Shown here: positions 48,700-61,839 of the stretch, piece by piece | Position numbering within the stretch: the stretch's first letter is position 1 | Layout: every line of letters starts with the position of its first letter | From: Arenicola marina | Lineage: Eukaryota > Annelida > Polychaeta > Arenicolidae | Reading direction: 5' to 3' | DNA: 64,000 nt | Assembly (NCBI GenBank): GCA_964019135.1 | Contig: OZ025249.1 | Location: forward strand, 17,013,088 to 17,077,087 | Program-made: the position numbers and the translations under genes | Notes under the pieces: model-generated | What the model saw: only the letters and a program-made list of their open reading frames with translations | Told to the model about the DNA's origin: nothing | Databases searched by the model: none

Positions 48700-51318
48700 A
48701 GATCTCTCTACAGTACTAAGTGTACTGGTGCTCAAGCGAGATTGTGCGGTCATTGAGATGAATCATTTTCAAAATCAAATTCGAATTCAAATAAATAATC
48801 CACCTCTCAGATAACAAGTTTACGTCATGACCACGTTTATTTGGTTTGGTTTTGGTTGAGATAACGTGAAAATGTATAGTTTCTTTGTCGTTGCCCAAAC
48901 GTTTTCAGATAACGTTGTCCGACATTCAGTCCTACCAGTATTAAAATTGAGCCTTTTGTGAGAAACAACTGCGTATATGATGAATTAATCAGAAGCATGA
49001 TTGCCAAATTACAATCAATTACATATTGTTTTCATGATGTCTAATTTTCCAGGTAACGTTGTCCTGACGTTGGGAAAACGTCCACTCTCGACTTCTCACC
49101 ATTTTGTATAAATTTATAACAACTGCTCAACGCAGCCAAGTTTTATTAGTCACTACACATGGCAAAGGTTTTATTTTTATGGGATAAAAGCTAGCAAATA
49201 TTACTTCAATGTTTGCGACGAACGTTGTAACAACGTTGTCCTGATGTTAACTTTGAGATGAAGTGATTACAACCAAAAACCAACGTGTGCAAACGTTGTG
49301 TGTTATCTGGGCTGCTTTTCAAAATCCTGGATCAGGCCCCAACTGAGACCGCTTAGTGTGGGATGCAGTGGTTCAGGCAGGCATCCATTTCGCAGTTGCT
49401 GGGCTTACTCATGGGTGTGGGACATCTGATTGTGGGCTAGATGCTGGAATAGACACTGGACCGAATGATCTGCCTGGTCCTGCATGCTTAGTGAGAACAA
49501 AGAGACGGTTTAGAGAATGTGTAGATTCGGCGGCATGCACCAAGTGTTAAACGGAACTTCGAGACGTGGTCGGAAAGAGAGGGAAGCGGCTCTACCGGTA
49601 TATATCCTCCTGGTACTGATGGCCAGGATACAAGACTTGGGCAGATGCATGGGCGCTATGAGGTTCACCATAGCATTTCCATCATTCGAAGGTTTAAAAT
49701 GTCCGGCTAGTTAATTTGTAAGACACGCCCTTTGTACCGTACGTAATAATTCTAGAAACGAAGTTTCTGGAGAAGAAATCTAGTTTCTTGCTCGATAAAC
49801 CCGGTTTCTTCGCCGATTTCTGGCGGCCAAATCGGTTTTTAGCGCTAAAATTGAAATTATAGCCCAAAACCCGTTTTCTACGACTATGGCCATAGTTTTA
49901 GCGAGAAACCTGTTTTTACAGCGCCGAATGTATGACAATACCTATATAATTAACCGCTGTTCATGGTCAAGAAATCGGCTATATTTCTCTCAATTATCAC
50001 TTAATTTCTCGCCAAGAAAACAAAAATCCATGTTAAAACCAAACTTTAGTGTCATAACTAGTTTCAGTGAGAAATCTAGTTTCCTGTCGAGAAACCAGAT
50101 TTCTTCGTTGCTAAGGTATAGGGTAGGATAATATACATACTCAGATATACGTCATATATTCTTCATAAAACACCGATCATCATTTTAAATAGGTTTTATT
50201 TGACTACGTGTATTTGCTAAATCTGTCAAACAGTAATCCTTTAAATTTCTACTTGGTCATGGCTGCCACTGACTTATAGATGTGATGTGAGCTTCTAAGT
50301 TGTAAAACTGCCTTTCTTCTCAATGAATCTGCAAAAGGTGGCAATTCGACATGAAGCTAACTTACATGCATGTTGCAAATGAATTTCACGTAAGCAACTC
50401 AAGTACCATCTTCTCCATAATCAAAGGGAGGGCCCAAGCAGTTTATGAGTTGTAGGGCAACGTACGGGATTAGGCACACCTCATTGATCATGAACATAAT
50501 CGCACATTAGCGCTGTTTCCGCATGTAGTCCGCCTAACTGTAAACTTTGATACTGCGGCAACTGATGTCTATGGCGCTTTTTAAGCATGTTGTAGTCCGC
50601 TTATCTGTAACTTGGATAGAGCAGTAATTTGGATACTGCAGTAATCTGTCTAACGCTGTTCTCCGTTTGTTCCGCTAAACCGTAAGCTTGGATATTACGG
50701 GAATTGTAGCCACAGACTCCCCTCTCGGAGTTAGAAGTTTCTTTCGTCAAACAATAGAACAAGAGATATTCGACCACAGGTCGAGGACGAAAATACATAA
50801 GTACATTTGGAAGCTGTATTAATGGCGACGTTACGAGTCGTCAGGGCCAATTTTGGCTAAAGGGCCTTATAGAGGCAATTTGGGCTAAATGCTGCCTTCG
50901 ACAGGCAGTGTGGCACTGTAGGCGGAGCTTAATTGGACATCCAGTTTGAAGCCAAGGCGCTTCTCTTGAAGCAATATTAACGGTACTTTCGTATCTTTTA
51001 TTTATTATGTCTTCGTGACTTCACGAACTTCATTTGACGATCACGACAACATTCGCGATGGCTTCTATTTTGTTAAGTATACCTACTTACGAAATCATGG
51101 GTGAACTCATGAACTTGTGGGTGATGGTAGCTATTGCCAAATTAGCTGAACATCAAGCAGGCCCAAACTTTCGTAGGAGCACGTAAGCTATGACGTTGAC
51201 GCACACTTAGCCCCCTCGCAATAGGTGTCTCTGAAGACGACGTGTTTAAGTGAACATGAAATTTTGTTCTCAAGAGCGATTGCTTGACTCATTATGAATG
51301 GCGCTACGAATTTTACTT

Positions 51319-51686
51319 TTTATCTAATAATACGTCATCGTGACGTGACATGACGTCATTTTGACGTTCGCGCAAATGCTCAAGATGGCTTCTATTTCTT
51401 TAATATGTCTACTTATCAACTCGGCTTATGACAGCTACTGCCAAAGTGGCTAAAAGTAAAGCAAACCCAACATTTCGTAGGAGCACGTTAGCTATGACGT
51501 CATTTATCTAATAATACGTCATCGTGACGTGACATGACGTCATTTTGACGTTCGCGCAAATGCTCAAGATGGCTTCTATTTCTTTAATATGTCTACTTAT
51601 CAACTCGGCTTATGACAGCTACTGCCAAAGTGGCTAAAAGTAAAGCGAACCCAACATTTCGTAGGAGCACGTTAGCTATGACGTCA
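51319..51686 (+). repeat. Tandem duplication of a 184-bp unit rich in TGACGTCA
   Basis: Two adjacent 184-bp units (51319-51502, 51503-51686) differ at about one position (AAAGCAAAC/AAAGCGAAC). A third, diverged relative lies at about 51010-51205 (GATGGCTTCTATTTTG, CGTAGGAGCACGTAAGCTAT). Each unit has several TGACGTCA/TGACGTGACA words. Confidence 0.9.
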
Positions 51687-53532
51687 TTTTTGACGCATAC
51701 ATATCCCCTGCGCCAAAACAGTTACACACGGCACAAACTGTCCCTGAACACGACCTGCAACGTAAAGCGACCCGAAAGTCGCCATACCTTATAATAGCTG
51801 AGTAATAGCTTACGTACGATGTGTGACGTCATGACGTCATAGTGACTTTATGACGTGACGCACGACAACGTCCAAGTGGCAATACGCCAAGGTTTACTGC
51901 CACAACTTATTCGATTGAAGAGCTAGGCGATAGAAAGAATATTCCTTCAGCTACGGCTTGACGAAATGGCCAAAAGTTGCATTAGTTCATCATTGCGGAG
52001 ACACGGAGACCTAGGACAAGAACAAAGAACACTGCATGCGAAGTGATATAGCAACTCATTTGTTTCTTTTACTAGTTCTCTGCCGATCGATGGTCCCTAC
52101 CATTTGGCGTAAAGATAACAGTTCTGGCATGTTTTTCTTAATTTTGACGTTGTTTTAAAGATGGACACAATCTCCATTCACTGATCATTGGTGGCCCCGC
52201 AAAGGTGTCGTCCCACTTTGAAGCACTCTAGCGCCATAACTGAGCAACATCCGCCTGATTGAAGCATTAAGTGATCTGATTTTTGACGATTTTTCTTTCA
52301 ATGGCAAGAATCTGTATGTTTATCATTAGGCCAGTGGCTTCGTTGCCATGGAAACAAAAAGTAATACAGATATCGCCGTGATTTAATTATAACTTGCTTT
52401 AAGGTGATATTACCTCACTGTGTGGCGAAGGAGACTGAAATAGCTTGAGCGGAAATAGGTCATATTCGATCAAGTTCATTTTTCCCCATAGGATCCCATG
52501 TTAAACGATTTCGACTATATACCGAAAAGTAATGTGGCTATGGAACCATGTTGACAGCTTATGACTCAGCTTAGTATTATCCATCCACAGGTGCAAGCAT
52601 TGAGTGATGGCTTGAACAGGACACCCGTGGCAGCCTCTGCTAACACCCAAAAGCCGTATCTTTCACCATTGGCCAAATTTCAAAAAAATCCTGTGACGTC
52701 ACTATTTGCTCCAATCGCATGCGATAAGCACTGAGGCTACTATGTATCATGTTTAACTAAGAAAAAAATGCCGGTGTCGCTTGCTGGAGGCACTTGTGAA
52801 ATACACGACAAAACATTTTTCCCAGCCTAAAGATACAGCGCTTTAAAATGGGAAGTCCCATAGAGAACTGCCGTCGGCCCTGGAACCGGAATTAAGATAG
52901 GAACATATTGTTTTCAGTTTGCAGCTACACGAGGAACTACGTTTCCTACAATATGATGCTACTCACTCATTTTTGGGATTTTTTCTTGATTTTTGACGAA
53001 TTTTTTTAAGTACCAAAAGTGACGTCATCGTGACGTCACGTGACGTATCAGAGAACTCTAACATTCGACACAACTCATCTCAATTCATATTTCTATGGCA
53101 TATTAGAACATCATAGCGATAGCTTGATGGCAAATGTGCCCAAAAGCGAGAAAACTGACAGAGGTCATTTAGTGCGTTTTCCGCAAAAAGTACGAACTCA
53201 TTTTACTCGAAATGACTATTACGCATCAAAAAGTGAACAATACCCGAAAACTGCGCCTTAAAGTGTAGCACATTTTGCAACTCGCCCGAAATCTCTAGCT
53301 TTAATATTAACGGAGATATATGCATTCTTAGGTTTTTTTTCCAAAAAAATCGCTGTGACCGTGACCTTTGACCTTTTGACCTGGGTGGCGAGTATGTTCT
53401 AGCCTGCGTGGCTATAAGGTACTGAAGACTGCGAACCGATGCATGCAGTTGTTAGGCCATAAGAAGACTTCCCGTTTTTGCCTGAAACAGACATACATAC
53501 AAACGGACAAACAAACACGACCAACTGACATA

Positions 53533-53556
53533 TGACGAAAATTGAAAATTTTCGTC
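53533..53556. repeat. Short perfect hairpin
   Basis: TGACGAAAATT, a short spacer, then AATTTTCGTCA, followed by TAATAAAAG. Confidence 0.6.
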
Positions 53557-54463
53557 ATAATAAAAGCTACAGTCGATTCCCCACTAGCGTCTAAGGCGCC
53601 CCTAGAGAAGCGGGCTTGCCTGGGAGCAAGCGCCAACCAGCCAGGTAGTGACAGTGTACAGTTTGGTGACTATGCGGAATAATCGGTGCATGCAACGGAC
53701 GTGTCGGATGAATCAGTGCATAGGTGCGACAGACAGACAGCTTCATTTTGTATTAGTTTTTAATAAAAGGAGACTGTGGAGTTGGGGGTCAGAGGGACTT
53801 CATGAAAGTTCAAATCAAGCAGACAACAATCACCAAACCAAACATACTTGTTCGGCATCAAGTATGGTAACTTCAAATGAAACAGACATCATTTACCAAT
53901 CCATGTGTACAATAAAGTAACGGACGAGTCAACGATGAATTGGAGAGGTAAGACTACATGTCGTCTAATCTACTTCCATTTGAACAATGATCGAATTGCC
54001 AATCCATCGAAGCTACTTTCGAACCAACGAGGAAAAACCATATCCAACAATACAGTTCCCAAACCATTTCACGTTAACCCAAGTCATACAGCCATCGCAT
54101 GCCACACAAAGTAGTCAAACGCCGAATGAATGAGCGACGCGCAAATCATAACGTCGTTTTCCAAGCGAACACCCTTTACCAAACCAGACGATCAACCACC
54201 GCTTCGCATTAACTGGTTGCACTCTCGGACATCCCATGTATTGTTCGATGGGGGCTCAGGGAGCTCACCTGTTTGGCACCGCGAGATCTACTGTAACAGT
54301 GAGCAATTATCTAACCGGGCAAGAATATTTTACTGGCACCTTATTTTTGGACCCCCCCCCCCGCCCCATTACAAGCGCATGATTTTTTTAATCTCTTAAC
54401 GAAATAGAAGACTCGTTTTTCCCTTTTCGGTAGCAGGCAAAAACCAGATTTCTTTAAGGACAA

Positions 54464-55026
54464 ATCTGCAATTAAGAGCATTTTTTCTTACAAGAAAACC
54501 CTACCCTAGAAATCAAATGGTCTGTTCCTAAGGACCCTCCTATCGTAAATCGGTATATACTTTTACATGGCACTCAATGTATTAGTAAAGTATATGGCGA
54601 TTAAGGGTGGGAGGTGGGGGGCAAGGGGTCATGTTCCCAATTCTCGAAGAATAAATCTCTTTATTCCGGCGGATAAATGATATAGACTGGCGACTTCCCA
54701 ATTCACGTTTTTTGCGGTATTAAAATGCTCAGTTCACGATTAATGAAAATCAGTGATGACGACAGTCGGCTTATATCTCATTCCCAGTATCGAAGAGTTT
54801 TCGCATTCCCAATTCACGGTGAAATGAAAAGCCCGTACCCTGTAACGAAAACAGCCCTTGCACGCATCCCCCCCCCCCCCCCCGCCAACCCCTAATTAAG
54901 GTCAATTACCAGTCTCCAGCTAGTACCCTCCCCTCCCCTCCCCTCCCCTCCCATCTGCAATTAAGAGCATTATTTCTTACAATAGAACCCTACCCTAGAA
55001 ATCACATGGTCCGTCTCTAAGGACCC
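54464..55026 (+). repeat. Pair of ~72-bp direct repeats
   Basis: ATCTGCAATTAAGAGCATT and the following ~55 bp (…ACCCTACCCTAGAAATCA…GGTC) occur at about 54464-54535 and 54953-55026 with several substitutions. The interval includes poly-C and CCCTC runs. They may be terminal repeats of an unidentified insertion or a local duplication. Confidence 0.6.
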
Positions 55027-57556
55027 CATCGTGTCCCGTCCCTGATAATACAGATACTCTCACGGAACAGTGTGATCCGTGTTCTTCCACGTGATAGATT
55101 TATGGGCCCGAGCGACAGGTGGCAGTAATAGACACCCTCGATTAGATAGCGACCGTAGGGCTACCTAGTCGGTAGTACCTACCCACAGGCACCACCTTCA
55201 CCCACCCCAGCTTTTCTGCCCTAAACGACAGCCGCCCCCACCCATACCACCTCTCTCTCCCACAGACACAACACCGACTTCACCCCGCCGACCTAGATCT
55301 GCCCTTCCACGCACACGTTATCTCTACACACAGACACCACACTGCCTCCTCCCGCCTGACCTTTCTGCCCGACCGCCTCTCTGCCAGTCTACACGTGGTA
55401 GAAATAGGCTGTGGGGATGCCAACCACATGAATAAATGGTTATGGTTACAGAAGTACTGGAAATGATATGTGACCAAACGACGGATGAAACGATGTCCGT
55501 GGATAGACGGCGGAGGGAAGGGACAAGGGAAATCTATTTTCGCAACGAAACCCTAAAAAGACTCCTGACCCTGCAGCCGTTCGACATTGACCCCCAAAAA
55601 AGATTTTCGAATCAAAACGACACTAAACTTAGAAACTTAGCCAAAAAGCGACACGGTGTCGTGAAGAATCGAATTCGACATTGAGAATGTAAAAAAAAAA
55701 TAGATACTGGACAATGAACCCCCCTTCCCCCCCCCCCCTCCCCACGCTCCCCTTCCAGATCCATAGAAAAGCAAACAGCGGGACAAATTGTGAAACAGTC
55801 TGACACCTCTCTCTGACCCTCTCTCCCCCGCTCGCTCGTTCTCTCTCCCGCACATAGTATGCGCAGGAACGGAGAAAACGGGTGGGCGTGGGGGAGGGGG
55901 GTAAACGCTCTCACACTCTCCAGAATGGCGGGGGAGGGGGGGGGGTGCAGCGGAAGAGTCACACAAACTTTGGAGAACAGCCATTTGACCGTGGTAGTGG
56001 CCGTTAGTCACAGCGGTCGGCCACAGACCCTGCCTAATGACAAAAAATAAAAAATGTACGGGACATAAAATTTACTCACTACTCAATAAAAATACTCATA
56101 ACAACGAAAACAATAGTATGTCTATACATGAAGTAAAGTGAAAGCACGTGTCTGGCTTTACCAGGCCTGCCTCTAAGCAGCAGGTGTGCCGTTAGACCGG
56201 CGCCCAGGCATCTTAGAGACAGGAAACTTGATGCCGAAATAGTATGTTTGGTTTGGTGATTGTTGTCTGCTGGAGTTGAACTTTCACTAAGTCATTGCGT
56301 GTTTGTATTTTTGGCGGTCACGGCGGCCCATAAGATACCAAACGTTTTTTAAAGCCAATCATCTCGGACGCAAAGAGAATTAACGGTTTGTGTTTTTGTG
56401 CACCCGGCGAGCTGTGAAGTCGTTAAGTGCCATCTAGGGGTCTTGACGGGGAGTCCCGGGTCATTTTTTTTTAATTCTGTGTCGAATGTCGATTTTTCAC
56501 GGCGTTCCGTGTGGCGTTTATTGGCCAACTTCAGTATCGTTTTTTTCTAAATCTGTGTCGATGTCGATTTTTCAGATCATCAATACAATGTATCGGAATT
56601 TGGGGTAATGTCGAATGCCGATTTTTCAAATATGCCTGTGTCGCGTGTCGCCATTTACCCCTTCAGCTGGTAGCGCATCGTCTGCAAATACCCGCTAACA
56701 CCACCTGGGTTTGGCTCCGAATGTTGCAAATACTCAAAATTCCCGCCAATTTGTTGCGATTAAGCGGGATTCGCGATTAACTGAAGATGTTAAGATGGAA
56801 ATGTATAGGAAATGGCGTTTGTTTTCAGATTTGTTGCGATAAAGCGGTTCTTGCGATTATGTGGCGCGCACTGCATATACAAACATTGTTGCTGCTTCTT
56901 GCTCGATACCATGCAGTAACCGCGTTGGAAACTCAACTGTGTTGAGGGTAATATTGTGATTATCATATTATATGCAACCAGACCAGGCACAACATGGCTG
57001 CAATGTCCCAAATTTGATGACGTACTACACAAGAATCACTTTGCTTCTCAAAATAAGCGTTTGGCCAAAGAATGTCAAAGAATTTGTCGCCATTTTTGCA
57101 TATAAATTATTTGTATTTATACACTAAGAATCTAAATACATAATTTTCCATTGAAAATTTTTTGAAAGTTTCTCAAGGAAATTGTCTCTGTATGAGAAAA
57201 TTTAAGTATAATTTAACCTGTAATGGGTGGCATTTTTTCCTTTTCTGCTAAGTTGACTTTTGGTCCGTTGGCATTAGAAATGAGATTTGCGTGTATCAGG
57301 TGCATTGTGATAAAAAAACGTCTTGTGACGCATAACAAATATAAAAAATGTTATTGTTATAATTTATTACTCATGTAAGAAAGATCAAGAAAGCAAACAC
57401 TCTAATATAAGACACACACTATCACATTCAAAGGACTTTCATCACCACAAGGTACAACTGTCTCTCCAACCAGATCTGGGCCGTCATTACTGATACACAA
57501 GAGGCCCTTGCTGGCAGTACGTTCCACGTCGATATTGGACCAAAAAAGCTGAATTG

Positions 57557-57562
57557 TTTATT
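57557..57562 (-). terminator. Candidate PET100 polyadenylation signal
   Basis: AATAAA on the minus strand, 60 bp after the PET100 stop codon. Confidence 0.6.
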
Positions 57563-57621
57563 GAGCTCACTCAGTCATGACTTAAGCACAGTTTGTCGGT
57601 CAAGATTGATATTCCGATTGA

Positions 57622-59205
57622 TCACAATTCATTCTCCTTGAAATCCTGGTCATAAGATTCTTGTCTCCGTCTCTCTGCCTGGTCAATTGCATGTTGAATG
57701 TTCTGTCTCTACAAATTTGAAAGACCAAATATATAAATCAACAAAAGTAGTCAAACTTGCTAAACAAAGGTTTAAGGTTTAATACAAGAAACAAAACATG
57801 CTCATATTTAATATGATTAATCAAGAATTGAAAAACTTTAAATATTACAGGTATAGGTGCATGAAATTTATGAAACTCAGAATATGCATGATATTTTCAG
57901 AGTGAGAATCATACCAAGTAGAAATATAAACATACTACAAATACTGCATATAGAAATCAATGAAGCTAAAAACTCTCCTTTTTTATCTCAATCAAAGACC
58001 AGGAAAAAAGTTCTAACTTACAGCTATTGGGTTCTGAGGAGGAAATAATTCCCTCTGCAATAGAAAGATTCCAGTTTTATATTATTTGTCTATGAATATG
58101 GAAATTATGTATTCATATTTATATGACCTAAATTATGGTACCAAACTGTGAGTACTCATTATACAACCGGCACACAATTCAGTCCCTTTATTAACTCTCT
58201 ACATGGTGGCGCAGCATGGCAGTCAACTCGATTGGCTCTGTACAAACAACACATTGCACTAATCAGACTGGTTGTTAAAGAGCAGATGTCTAACTGCGCA
58301 TTACTGATTGTTATTAACTTTTGTGTACACTTGATATACCAGTAAGTAGGGCTGTTTAAGTATTTGAGTCAATACATGTACACAATGGCTGGAAAACCCA
58401 AGTGAAAGGTTTTAACCTTGGAGCAGCGTGTCGATGCTATTCAACAGCACAGAGCTGGAGAAACCATAATCAGCATAGCAGCTTTGTTTTACTGAATGCT
58501 GATGCTATTTTGGATAAATGTGGAAAAGGAGCCAGAGCTGCACAAAGATTCTGAAGCTGTATTATAGAGCCATTTGAGTGCACAATGAGTGGGGCAGCCC
58601 TCTATTATACAACTTCCTCGATTTAACAGTTTTTTTTAGGCTGGCAGAACAGAATTTGTATAATGCCGGGACCACTGTACCAGGTATATTTATAAAATAT
58701 AGACTTACTCTCTTTTCCATCATCCAATCTTCAAAAAATTCTGGTTGGTTAAACCACCAAAATACACCAGTTGGGAACATCATATATAGTGACATCTGAA
58801 AAAGACAGAGCAAATTCTGGTATTTTTAGGAATTGATTGGTACATCTAGTGCTGAAAGTTTAATAATAAGAAACAATAACATTGTTGATTGTTGTCTCAA
58901 ATAATCAAAATGGTTAGGCTTCATAAAATATTATATATTTCTGAGTAAATATTATAAAAGTATATATATCTTATAAGCCTAATTTGTGTGATCAAAGGAC
59001 TAAAATATGCTGGTAACAAACTGATCAAATAGGTGTTTTGTATGAGGAATTATTTTTTATTTACAGTATAGAGTTTTGCTGAATTCAATGAAGTATTTCA
59101 ATATATATAGAATACTTAAAGTACATCAAGATGATAAGGTATCTTTCATAATTGTACATAAAGCACTTAACATACCTTGAAAGCCTCAAGTTTCCAATTT
59201 CCCAT
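57622..59205 (-). CDS. PET100: PET100, mitochondrial cytochrome c oxidase assembly factor
   Basis: Minus-strand coding exons: 59176-59205 (MGNWKLEAFK), 58709-58795, 58022-58054 and 57622-57708. All are phase 0 with GTATG/GTAAG donors and TTTCAG/TTGCAG/TTGTAG acceptors, giving 78 aa (human PET100 is 73). Exon 2 codes the single membrane segment and signature YMMFPTGVFWWFNQPEFFED. RELFPPQNPIA then precedes an Arg/Glu/Gln-rich helix (HAIDQAERRRQES). PET100 is a small inner-membrane protein needed for complex IV assembly. A possible acceptor just upstream (TATTTCAG at ~59250) hints at an upstream non-coding exon. Intron 2 carries a transposon fragment. Confidence 0.93.
58338..58680 (+). mobile_element. 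Pogo/Tigger-like (CENP-B N-terminal type) transposon fragment in PET100 intron 2
   Basis: From ATG at 58385 the sequence reads like a pogo/Tigger transposase start with a frameshift and stops: after MAGKPK the other frame gives VLTLEQRVDAIQQHRAGE, matching the helix-turn-helix psq/CENP-B N domain. The right side ends GCCGGGACCACTG/TA, plausible for a TA-flanked Tigger end. Only a few tens of codons remain. Confidence 0.55.
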
Positions 59206-59274
59206 GATGCCAGCTGATATTTCTGCTTGATCTTATAGTAATAAATATCCTGAAATAGTAATATCAATGTGATT

Positions 59275-61100
59275 GTCTTATTGATATACCCTGTGGCTTC
59301 ATTAATTTTACATTCAACTGTTTACATATGTCTATGTTAAGGTAACAGGCTCTGGCAAAACTGGGAATAAATAGTCTATTTTTAGATATTGAAGAAAGCT
59401 ATGTATGGCTGCCCAGCCAGGCTACCTGTAGATGCTGTAATTTCACACTTAGTGGATAAAGAAAACATAGACACCTGTGAGTTATTGAGGGCCGGGTAGA
59501 GTTGGAGGCCTTCCATATTTTATAAGGGTACCCTCTCGCCAGCTGCTTTCTGGCGTCGTAGGCGAATACAATACAACAAGTGAAAAGTTGTTGGAAGAAT
59601 TTATTTATGCAGGTAGGAGCGGATCAAAGAATTTGATAAGGGGTCTACTAAAAATATGTAATTCTGAAAAACTTAAAATAAATTCTATTTTTCAGAGTGG
59701 GGAGAGGCTCTAAAAAACAGAATTTATTTTATGACCAGGGGGCGTCCACCAATGCTTTGAGCCTTTTTCATAAAATGGAGGGCTGGGGTCCATGCCTCCA
59801 TGTCTTCTGGACAATTTGACCGCCAGTGGGGTTGGGGGGGTAAAGATTGTGGGATATGGTGTAGGAGATTTATGTACACATTTTTTAGAGGGTAGAGATA
59901 TGCCCAAGTGAAGCGAGATTAAGACAGCTAGTTGTTATCATTATTCAGCTGAAATAGCAGCTGGAGTAAACAATGGGATAGGGCGTTACTGGGTAGCTGT
60001 GTCAGCCACATCAGCTCTAGTCCTGGAAGCAAGCAGACTATGTTACATCTATGGAACTACATCAGCTCCAACGGTGGGAATATAGGGTTGGGCATCCCAG
60101 GGGCCGATGATCCCCTTCCCCCAGCCACATATGAGACCTACACCCCCTTCCTTTCCACACTTCCAGTCAAATCATCTAGCGGCCAGAACAGACCGCAGCC
60201 CTTTAAGTTTAAGTGGGCCTACACCCCTCCAGCCCTCAACTCAGGTGGCTTAAATGGATCAAAAAGGACCCACCCTCTGTGCAGGCTACGCCAGGCGGAC
60301 GTCAATGCAAGTACGCGCGTCCTCGTCCCATGTTTGTTTATTTATTGTTGAAATAAGCTTAGGCCTTAGCAAATAGGGCTAGCAAATAAGCCTATAAACG
60401 TGAGCGATTTTGCTCAATTATCGCTCACATAATGTAGTACGCAGATCGTTATCCCACGCGTCCCTGGTAAGATGGCAGTACATAACCTATGAAAGGCAAT
60501 ATCTACACATTGGCCGACGTGAAATAGGCGTGAGAACCATTATATGTCATAATATTGTCCCTGACCTCGTCTGATCATCTTCGAACAACCCTCGAAAAGG
60601 TACTGAACAGCTGAAAGGACGTGACTTTACACACAACAAAGATTTAACCAAGTAGAATGATCTCATGGTTCAATTTTATCATCGTGAAATCTACCGTCCT
60701 ACATGCTTACATGCTTCCGAGGGAGACAGCATATTGTGTCAAACAAAACCAAAGTTAGAGAATGTAAACCCACAAGATATATTTAATGAGTCATAGCCCT
60801 GGGGGATATCAATGTTAGAGATGTCTGTTGATGATGTAGTTGATGAGGCCTCCATGTGATATGACATCGATCCCTTGGCGAAACAGCTTGCGGTTAATTG
60901 TGATGACCATGCACTGTGTCCCGCGTGTTCACGCGAATGCTGGTCTAATTGTATCGAATGTGGTGAATGCGAGTAATGGATGCACACCTGATGTGTGTCC
61001 TAGTCATATGTGACTTATGGAACTTTCGACTGTGAAAAGCCATCGGGCCGGTTGAACCAAACTGTAAAAGCATACGCCATTGCAGCCAAGCTACTGGCTA
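59275..61100. other. Intergenic region right of PET100, no recognised gene
   Basis: The longest plus frame (60040-60351, 103 codons) has balanced composition in the middle (YTPFLSTLPVKSSSGQ) but no motif and no clear splice sites, so I do not call a gene. Presumably the PET100 promoter or 5' exon lies in the left part. Confidence 0.5.
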
Positions 61101-61102
61101 CT

Positions 61103-61839
61103 GGAAACTTTGGGTACATCGTTATAGCGGAACCGAGCGAAACCGGGTGAAAAGTAGCGGAACCGGGCGCAAATTACCAGTTACACAAGGTGCAGGAAGT
61201 TCAGTTTTGCTTAAAAGTACACTTATCAATGCTTCTGTTATATTCGTATAATATTTACGTAGAAATGTGAAGGTTTTGTCTAGTAACAGAAGGATTTGTC
61301 TCCGAGTGCTGAGCCCAGTGCCAGGCCGCCATTTTGGTTGTTGTCGTAGTAAGACTCTTAGAGTCACCACTTGGCGGCGCCACCGGCGCCGACTAAACCC
61401 TGTGCATTGACGAGCGTTTTTTGCCAAATAATAAATTGTTCCACTTGTTATTTTCTTGCATTAGTTGTTTTTGATGTTGGGGAATATATTCTTCTGCCCC
61501 ACCAACAACTTGATCACGGGCGTCAATGTACAGGGTTTAGTCGGCGCCGGTGGCGCCGCCAAGTGGTGACTCTAAGAGTCTTACTACGACAACAACCAAA
61601 ATGGCGGCCTGGCACTGGGCTCAGCACTCGGAGATAAATCCTTCTGTTACTGGACAATACCTTCACATTTCTACGTAAATATTATACGAATATAACAGAA
61701 TCATTGATAAGTGTACTTTTAAGCAAAACTGAACTTCCTACTCCTTGTCTAACCTGTAATTTGCGCCCGGTTCCGCTACTTTTCACCCGGTTTCGCTCGG
61801 TTTCGCTCGGTTCCGCTATAACGATGTACCGGAAACTTT
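61103..61839. mobile_element. Long-arm foldback DNA element (~720 bp) with 9-bp target duplication, Mutator-like
   Basis: GGTACATCGTTATAGCGGAA (from 61113) is inverted at the right end (…TTCCGCTATAACGATGTACC, ending 61830). The arms match almost base for base for ~300 bp (61113-61410 and 61517-61830), with small differences such as one extra TTTCGCTCGG unit on the right. A ~105-bp unique centre separates them. Both ends are flanked by GGAAACTTT (61103-61111 and 61831-61839). Long inverted repeats with a 9-bp target duplication are typical of Mutator-like elements; Merlin elements (8-9 bp) are the alternative. No transposase is present. Confidence 0.88.

Larger units (their letters stand above)
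46040..57550. other. Long region with no recognised gene
   Basis: About 11.5 kb in which the open frames are short, differ in all directions and show no domain motif. It contains foldbacks (48592-48699), AACGTTGTCC-rich words (48900-49300), imperfect GAGAAACC/GGTTTCT words (49740-50110), a 184-bp tandem duplication (51319-51686), many TGACGTCA palindromes (51330-53060), poly-C and poly-G tracts (48530, 54350, 54865, 55725), and a 72-bp direct repeat pair (54464, 54953). Confidence 0.6.

Noticed and set aside
60040..60351. 103-codon plus frame as a protein-coding gene
   Set aside because: No domain motif, no convincing splice sites or neighbours; not enough to call a gene.
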